Shown here: in pieces, positions 59,061 to 64,000 of the stretch | Layout of the letters: each line of letters starts with the position of its first letter | How positions within the stretch are numbered: the first letter of the stretch is position 1 | Assembly (NCBI GenBank): GCA_012270485.1 | Contig: JAAXIF010000019.1 | Location: 1 to 64,000 of the forward strand | Source: Sphingobacteriales bacterium | GTDB lineage: Bacteria > Bacteroidota > Bacteroidia > Chitinophagales > Chitinophagaceae | DNA length: 64,000 nt | Reading direction: 5' to 3' | Made by a program: the position numbers and the translations under genes | The notes under the pieces: generated by a model | What the model was told of the DNA's origin: nothing | What the model saw: the letters and a program-made list of their open reading frames with translations, nothing else | The model's database searches: none

Positions 59061-59724
59061 AAGTATTGTTTTTGGGTCTCGTGTATTTTCTTAGGAATAC
59101 CGTAATAAAGATACTACCGATAACAGAAGGGAGTAGCCATAATATCCATTGCATATCAATCTGCACATTCACCACCAAGAATGCTGTATAGGAAGCAATC
59201 ATGGCTCCCATCATTCTTACGATATGATTGTACATCCAAGATTGTTTAACAGTTACATTCCCAGTCAACAATCTGATATCTAAAAGAACATAGCTCATAC
59301 ATATTAATCCGAATACACCTGGCACAATACTGAATGTGTTTCCGTGCAATAGACCTTTGACCGACTGGATCAATAAAAAAAAAGCAAATGAAAAACCAAA
59401 TAGAGTGATCAAATAATCGATGGGTGAAAAACTTTGTTCTTGCTGTTTAGATTTTCTTTTCAATAGTACAATTTGATAACCACTTAAGATCATATACAGT
59501 GTAAAACCACCTACCGCAAAAAGGAAAAGACTTTCATGTCCGGGAACCCAGCTTAAGATCAATGCACTGAATGATGCAATGAACATTCCCCAGAAAAATA
59601 TTTTTCCTGATAATAAATGAGGTTTAGACCCTTTTTTTACTGATGCGGCGATAGTGCCGGCAATTAATCCGGTACTACCTCCCAAAATATGGAGTATCAA
59701 TAAAGGGGTGAATAGCTGCTCCAT
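59047..59724 (-). CDS. membrane hypothetical (DUF2306-like)
   Basis: LLILHILGGSTGLIAGTIAASVKKGSKPHLLSGKIFFWGM. Confidence 0.65.
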   Translation of the reverse strand: MEQLFTPLLILHILGGSTGLIAGTIAASVKKGSKPHLLSGKIFFWGMFIASFSALILSWVPGHESLFLFAVGGFTLYMILSGYQIVLLKRKSKQQEQSFSPIDYLITLFGFSFAFFLLIQSVKGLLHGNTFSIVPGVFGLICMSYVLLDIRLLTGNVTVKQSWMYNHIVRMMGAMIASYTAFLVVNVQIDMQWILWLLPSVIGSIFITVFLRKYTRPKNNTYVKH

Positions 59725-59775
59725 TTTTTAAAGTTATTGGATCACCATTTTGTTTTGTGTGTATTCGTCAGAAAT

Positions 59776-60402
59776 TTACTGACATGCAGCTAACAATTTA
59801 GTTGCCTGATCCTTTCCCCATATAGGATGAAAAGCAGAAGCTGGCTTATAAGTATCATACAGCTCCAAAGATTTTTCTACCAATTTCTTAGCTACTGCTT
59901 TACCACCGCCAAAAGCTGTGGGTACATTGATCATGTATTGGGCTTCGACCAGATAAATTCTAGGATTGTTGGCGTCAGCTTTCTTTGCATCTTCAATAGC
60001 TTGCGCTGCGATAGCTCCATAGGTTTGGTAACGTGTCATACCATCTACCGTTAATTGCTGGATCGCAATCATCTGACGCATACAATACGTATCTGCATTT
60101 CTTTCCAATACTTCTGCTTTACTTAACAGGTCTTTACTTTTTTCTGCTACTTTATCTTTATCAGCTTTTGGATTCATCCAACCCGTTAGATGATTGGCAT
60201 AAGCTGCATAATAATAAGGTAGCCACTTGTCTTTCTCAGCATCAGCAATACGCTCAAAAAATGCTGAAGCCGCAGCCATATCTTCTGCTGTCTTAGCTGC
60301 ACTAAATTGTTCCAATCCCTTTTGCATACCGGCTTCATACCTTGTTTGCGCAGTAAGATGTCCGGTAATGAACATGGATAAAATGATGATGATTTGTTTC
60401 AT
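59776..60402 (-). CDS. secreted TPR-like hypothetical
   Basis: signal peptide, helical repeats KWLPYYYAAYANHLTGWM. Confidence 0.7.
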   Translation of the reverse strand: MKQIIIILSMFITGHLTAQTRYEAGMQKGLEQFSAAKTAEDMAAASAFFERIADAEKDKWLPYYYAAYANHLTGWMNPKADKDKVAEKSKDLLSKAEVLERNADTYCMRQMIAIQQLTVDGMTRYQTYGAIAAQAIEDAKKADANNPRIYLVEAQYMINVPTAFGGGKAVAKKLVEKSLELYDTYKPASAFHPIWGKDQATKLLAACQ

Positions 60403-60412
60403 GGTTTAAAGT

Positions 60413-60482
60413 TTGATTTCTTGATTTATGATTTTTTATCCGAAAGACTCCTGCGGAGATTTTATTTTTGACTTTTGACTTT
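60413..60482. repeat. composite repeat F-M-E, copy 1
   Basis: tttgatttcttgatttatgattttttatccgaaagactcctgcggagattttatttttgacttttgac. Confidence 0.8.
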
Positions 60483-60764
60483 TCACTTTTGACTTCTTTC
60501 CTCTTGCTCCTTCAACTTCTCATACTCTTCCGCAGCCGTTAAAAATTTGGTGCCATGATAAGCATGAAAATATTGGAAAGCCAATCCAACACCCCATCCT
60601 AACATCACCCAGATGGGCCAGAAGTATGAGTCGATTCCTGATGTAAAAAACCAGACTCCTATTAAAAAAGCATTTACCATCAGATAGCTGAATAGACTCC
60701 ATTTGAATCCGGCTCTGGCTTTTGCCATCTGCCAAAGTTGCTCATCGCGTTGTTCGTTGTTCAT
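60483..60764 (-). CDS. 2TM domain-containing protein
   Basis: LWQMAKARAGFKWSLFSYLMVNAFLIGVWFFTSG, HAYHGTKF. Confidence 0.85.
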   Translation of the reverse strand: MNNEQRDEQLWQMAKARAGFKWSLFSYLMVNAFLIGVWFFTSGIDSYFWPIWVMLGWGVGLAFQYFHAYHGTKFLTAAEEYEKLKEQEERSQK

Positions 60765-60773
60765 TTTATTAAG

Positions 60774-60880
60774 TTTGATTTTTAGATTTTTTGATTTCTT
60801 GATCTTTGATTTATGATTTCTTGTCCGAAGGACTCCTTCGGAGATCTTTTTGACTTTTCAATTTTGACTTTTCACTTTTT
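60774..60880. repeat. composite repeat F-M-E, copy 2
   Basis: tttgatttttagattttttgatttcttgatctttgatttatgatttcttgtccgaaggactccttcggagatctttttgacttttcaattttgacttttcac. Confidence 0.8.
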
Positions 60881-60883
60881 TTG

Positions 60884-60910
60884 TGGTCTGTAGCTTGAAA
60901 CTTGTAGCCT
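60884..60910. repeat. partial family I copy
   Basis: tctgtagcttgaaacttgtagcctata; same words as the leuS insert. Confidence 0.55.
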
Positions 60911-63116
60911 ATAAATTATTATTTATTGCATCCTGCCTTCTATCCACTCCCCAACTCAGAAATACACCTAAGAAGAAGAACTGTGGAGCAGGGGGTGTGA
61001 TGGCTTCTTTTCTTTGTCCGTTGTTTGAATAGTTATAACCGAATATTTGTTTGCTATTTAATACGTTGGTAACCGAACCCACAAATACCGCATATGCTTT
61101 TCCTAAGGAAGTGAGGTAATTGAAACTGAAACCCAAATTGTGATAATCGATCGTTTTACCCTGATCTGCTATGGTATACTGAGCTCCGCTCTGAACCAAG
61201 TTGTAGTAAGGGCGACCGGTAGCATAAGAATACGTGAAGTTGAATCCTGTATTGATCTTGCTGATAAAACGTTTCATCACAAATGATGCTGTATGATTGG
61301 CTGCGAATGTGGGTTGTAATTGTTTGGGATAATTGAGAAAATCACGTTTGGTATCGAGATAAGAATAACTGACCCAGTAATCCAATCCTTTGATTGTTTT
61401 TTTATCTCTCCAAAATAATTCAACCCCTTTGGCATCACCGGCTCCGGCATTATTCAACACTGGATGTGTTTTTACCAATTCATCATATTTTTTATAAAAT
61501 GCTTCTACACGAAAAGTTTGTAAAGCTGTATTTTTGATGTAGTTAGCAATAAAGTGAGTGGCTTTCGCATAACCAAAATTTGTAGTAGTATAGAGAAAAT
61601 TATTTTCGGGCTTTTGATAGAACTCACCATAAGCAATACTCATTTGTGCTCCTTTTCCTGTTTTATAGGCAAGTGATAAACGAGGAGCGATATTGGCTTT
61701 ATTTATCAAAGAAGAATGTTCAAATCGTACCCCTACTTTGGCTGCCAGATCATTGGTAATATACAGATCGGCTTCTGTAAACAATGCTTTGAAATGATCA
61801 GGTAATGTTGCTTTTTGATTGTTGAATGTACTGCTGTTATAGAAATACATGTATTCACCTCCTGTTCTCAATACACTAATACCACTCAATCGTTTATCAA
61901 ACACTGCTTTGATTTGTGAAAGATCTGAACGTGTTTTGATGGTAAAGTTGTTATTATCAATCCAGGGTTGTCCTGTGGTAATTTTTTGGTTTTGCTGATT
62001 TTGAATCTGTTGTTCAATATCATTATAATCAGTGCTGTAACCCAATCCCAGATTCATTTTCCAGCCATTTCCTAAATTCTCTCTCCAACTTAAATTATTA
62101 TATACATTGATATTGTTGAGACCGAAAGCGTTCTTTAAATTAGGTTCATCAATATTTGCTCTACGCAAACCCAAATCACTAGCTCCAAAAGTTCCATAGT
62201 ATTTGATCATACCACCATTTTTGGTTTTCATCCGGAAGTTGAGATCAGCGGTATGAAACTCCGGCATACGGAAATAATCGGGTTTTTGTTTTACGATGCT
62301 GAAGTAAGGAAGCAGGTTGGTATAACCATAGTTACCACCCCAAGAAGATTTTTTATTTTTTGCTACTTTCTGTAAACCTGCACCCAGAAAAACTGATGAG
62401 ATAGAAGCAGATACTTCTGAACGATCAGGGATATCAATACTTTCCATGATCAATGCCGAAGACAATGCTTGTCCATATAAAGCTGAATAGCCCCCGGTAC
62501 TAAATACGGTTCCTTTGAACAAAGCCGGTGCAAAACGTCCGCGTGATGCAATATCAGGTACGCTCGCAAAAAATGGATTGTTTACTAAAGTCCCATCAAT
62601 AAATTGTTTGGCTTCATAACCGGCACCGCCGCGTACAAATAATCCTTCCTGTTCTCCTACTTGTTGTGCACCGGGTAGTGTTTTTACAACTGCAGAAATA
62701 TCTGCATTCGCCCCACCTGTGGTATATACATCTAAAGAACTTAAAACTGTGGCTGCTCTTTTCTTATCACCTGCTTCAAAACTTCCCGCCGTAACAGTTA
62801 CAGCTTTTAATTCGCTGATTTCTTCTTTCAAAAGAAAATCAATACGAATAGGAAGAGAATCGATGTTTACTTCTTGCTCTACTGTTTTATTGCCGATGCT
62901 ACTGGCAACAATGAATTGTTTGCCCTTCTCATAGGTTTTAAAAGAAAAGCTTCCGGTAGAATCTGAAACCGTTCCATCATAAGAACCTTTGACAACAATA
63001 TTGGCTCCCGCTAGAATACGACCTTTTTGATCTTTCACAGAACCTGTCACCTTAATCTGTGCCTGAACCCCGCTGATCAACAGTGTTACGATCAAACTTA
63101 TTATCCATTTTTTCAT
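60909..63116 (-). CDS. TonB-dependent receptor with carboxypeptidase-regulatory-like N-terminal domain
   Basis: IKVTGSVKDQKGRILAGANIVVKGSYDGTVSDSTGSFSF; plug domain LPGAQQVGEQEGLFVRGG. Confidence 0.93.
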   Translation of the reverse strand: MKKWIISLIVTLLISGVQAQIKVTGSVKDQKGRILAGANIVVKGSYDGTVSDSTGSFSFKTYEKGKQFIVASSIGNKTVEQEVNIDSLPIRIDFLLKEEISELKAVTVTAGSFEAGDKKRAATVLSSLDVYTTGGANADISAVVKTLPGAQQVGEQEGLFVRGGAGYEAKQFIDGTLVNNPFFASVPDIASRGRFAPALFKGTVFSTGGYSALYGQALSSALIMESIDIPDRSEVSASISSVFLGAGLQKVAKNKKSSWGGNYGYTNLLPYFSIVKQKPDYFRMPEFHTADLNFRMKTKNGGMIKYYGTFGASDLGLRRANIDEPNLKNAFGLNNINVYNNLSWRENLGNGWKMNLGLGYSTDYNDIEQQIQNQQNQKITTGQPWIDNNNFTIKTRSDLSQIKAVFDKRLSGISVLRTGGEYMYFYNSSTFNNQKATLPDHFKALFTEADLYITNDLAAKVGVRFEHSSLINKANIAPRLSLAYKTGKGAQMSIAYGEFYQKPENNFLYTTTNFGYAKATHFIANYIKNTALQTFRVEAFYKKYDELVKTHPVLNNAGAGDAKGVELFWRDKKTIKGLDYWVSYSYLDTKRDFLNYPKQLQPTFAANHTASFVMKRFISKINTGFNFTYSYATGRPYYNLVQSGAQYTIADQGKTIDYHNLGFSFNYLTSLGKAYAVFVGSVTNVLNSKQIFGYNYSNNGQRKEAITPPAPQFFFLGVFLSWGVDRRQDAINNNL

Positions 63117-63238
63117 TACTCAGTTGTTTTGATAGGACAAACATAGAATAGTTTATTTTATAAACCAAATTATAAAAAGAACTTTTTTATCAAAAAAATA
63201 ATGGATTGATAATCAATGCTTTTAGTATGATTAACAGA

Positions 63239-63562
63239 TCAGAGATGCTCTAAAGCCCATTTTTGAATGGCTGAAAAAACCGGTTTTAGGTTCTTACCCA
63301 TAGGGGTCAATGTATATTCCACGGTCGGAGGAACCGTCGCGTAAGCAGTTCGCTGTATAATACCATTTGCTTCCAATGCTTTTAACTCTTTCACCAACAT
63401 GCGGGTATTGATACCTGCTATGGATCTTTCTAGTTCCTTGAATCTTTTTGTACCATCCATGAGAGAATAAAGTATAGCAAATGCCCATTTCCCTCCAATC
63501 AGTTCCAGTGTAGTTCTTACAGGACAAACATTTAATTTCTTAACATTTTTTTTCGTTGCCAT
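63239..63562 (-). CDS. HxlR family transcriptional regulator
   Basis: CPVRTTLELIGGKWAFAILYSLMDGTKRFKELERSIAGINTRMLVKELKALEANGII. Confidence 0.92.
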   Translation of the reverse strand: MATKKNVKKLNVCPVRTTLELIGGKWAFAILYSLMDGTKRFKELERSIAGINTRMLVKELKALEANGIIQRTAYATVPPTVEYTLTPMGKNLKPVFSAIQKWALEHL

Positions 63563-63619
63563 AATCTCTTGTTTTTCAGTTATGCTTTACTTCGTGTTAG
63601 TACTGTACACTGGTGTAAC

Positions 63620-63638
63620 TACTTTCAAATGTAAAGTA
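63620..63638. promoter_or_regulatory. candidate HxlR operator
   Basis: TACTTT-caaatgt-AAAGTA dyad in the divergent hxlR/pirin gap. Confidence 0.35.
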
Positions 63639-63694
63639 ATAGGATCATATTTGTTATTCAGATAAAAACATTGATCCAATTTAATCATTAGACT

Positions 63695-64000
63695 ATGGCA
63701 CAGCTTATCAAAAAAGTGATACAGAACACACAACTCAATTTTACGAATGACTTTCCCGGATTACGCGGTGTGAATATCATGGCCAAGGATTTTGCCATTG
63801 AACCTTTTCTTGTATTCACAGAGTTTACAATGGATCAACCGGTATTTGGTCCTCACCCACATGCGGGTATTTCAGTCATGACTTATCTGTTGCCCGATAG
63901 CAAAGGAAGCTTTATCAATCGTGACAGTAATGGTGATTTCAGTACCATTGAACCCGGAGGTCTACATATTACCCAAGCAGGGAGTGGCATTCATCATGAT
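63695..64000 (+). CDS. pirin family protein (5' part, truncated by window end)
   Basis: MAQLIKKVIQNTQLNFTNDFPGLRGVNIMAKDF...FGPHPHAGISVMTYLLPD...GGLHITQAGSGIHHD, open to window end; absent from the ORF track. Confidence 0.9.
   Translation, partial: MAQLIKKVIQNTQLNFTNDFPGLRGVNIMAKDFAIEPFLVFTEFTMDQPVFGPHPHAGISVMTYLLPDSKGSFINRDSNGDFSTIEPGGLHITQAGSGIHHD

Noticed and set aside
1-64000. tRNA or rRNA genes
   Set aside because: No TTCRA-type T-arm with matching acceptor stems and no conserved rRNA blocks noticed; tRNAscan-SE would be needed for certainty.

Overview
The window is a gene-dense chromosomal segment of a Bacteroidota bacterium, probably Chitinophagaceae-like judging from gene content, LytTR/LytS signalling, four-helix-bundle protein, DUF3098 and TonB receptor. 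I see no rRNA, tRNA, CRISPR array, transposase or prophage. Core genes include dxs, scpA, mscL, frr, rbfA, ileS, leuS, ruvB, ruvC, ftsX, uppP, greA, rsmA and pdxA. A complete haem pathway set (hemJ, hemH, hemA, hemC, hemD, hemE, hemF, hemB, hemL) lies within about 10 kb. The most unusual signal is a set of about ten families of short-word inverted repeats, for example CCATGGACTATGGACCATGG, GTGAATGGTGAATTGTCAATTGTGAA, AATCTGTGAATCTGTGGC, TTGACGGTTGTTAGTTGACAGTTGACA, TCCGAAGGACTCCTTCGGA and AGCTTGAAGCTGCAGGCTGC. They fill many intergenic gaps, often as perfect 18-29 bp stems. They also occur in frame inside hemC and leuS and probably ileS, supply the end of hemD and the signal-peptide core of a LolA-like gene, and flank a four-helix-bundle (S23/IVP-like) gene inserted between hemF and hemB. 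All function calls come from reading translated motifs. No database search was run.
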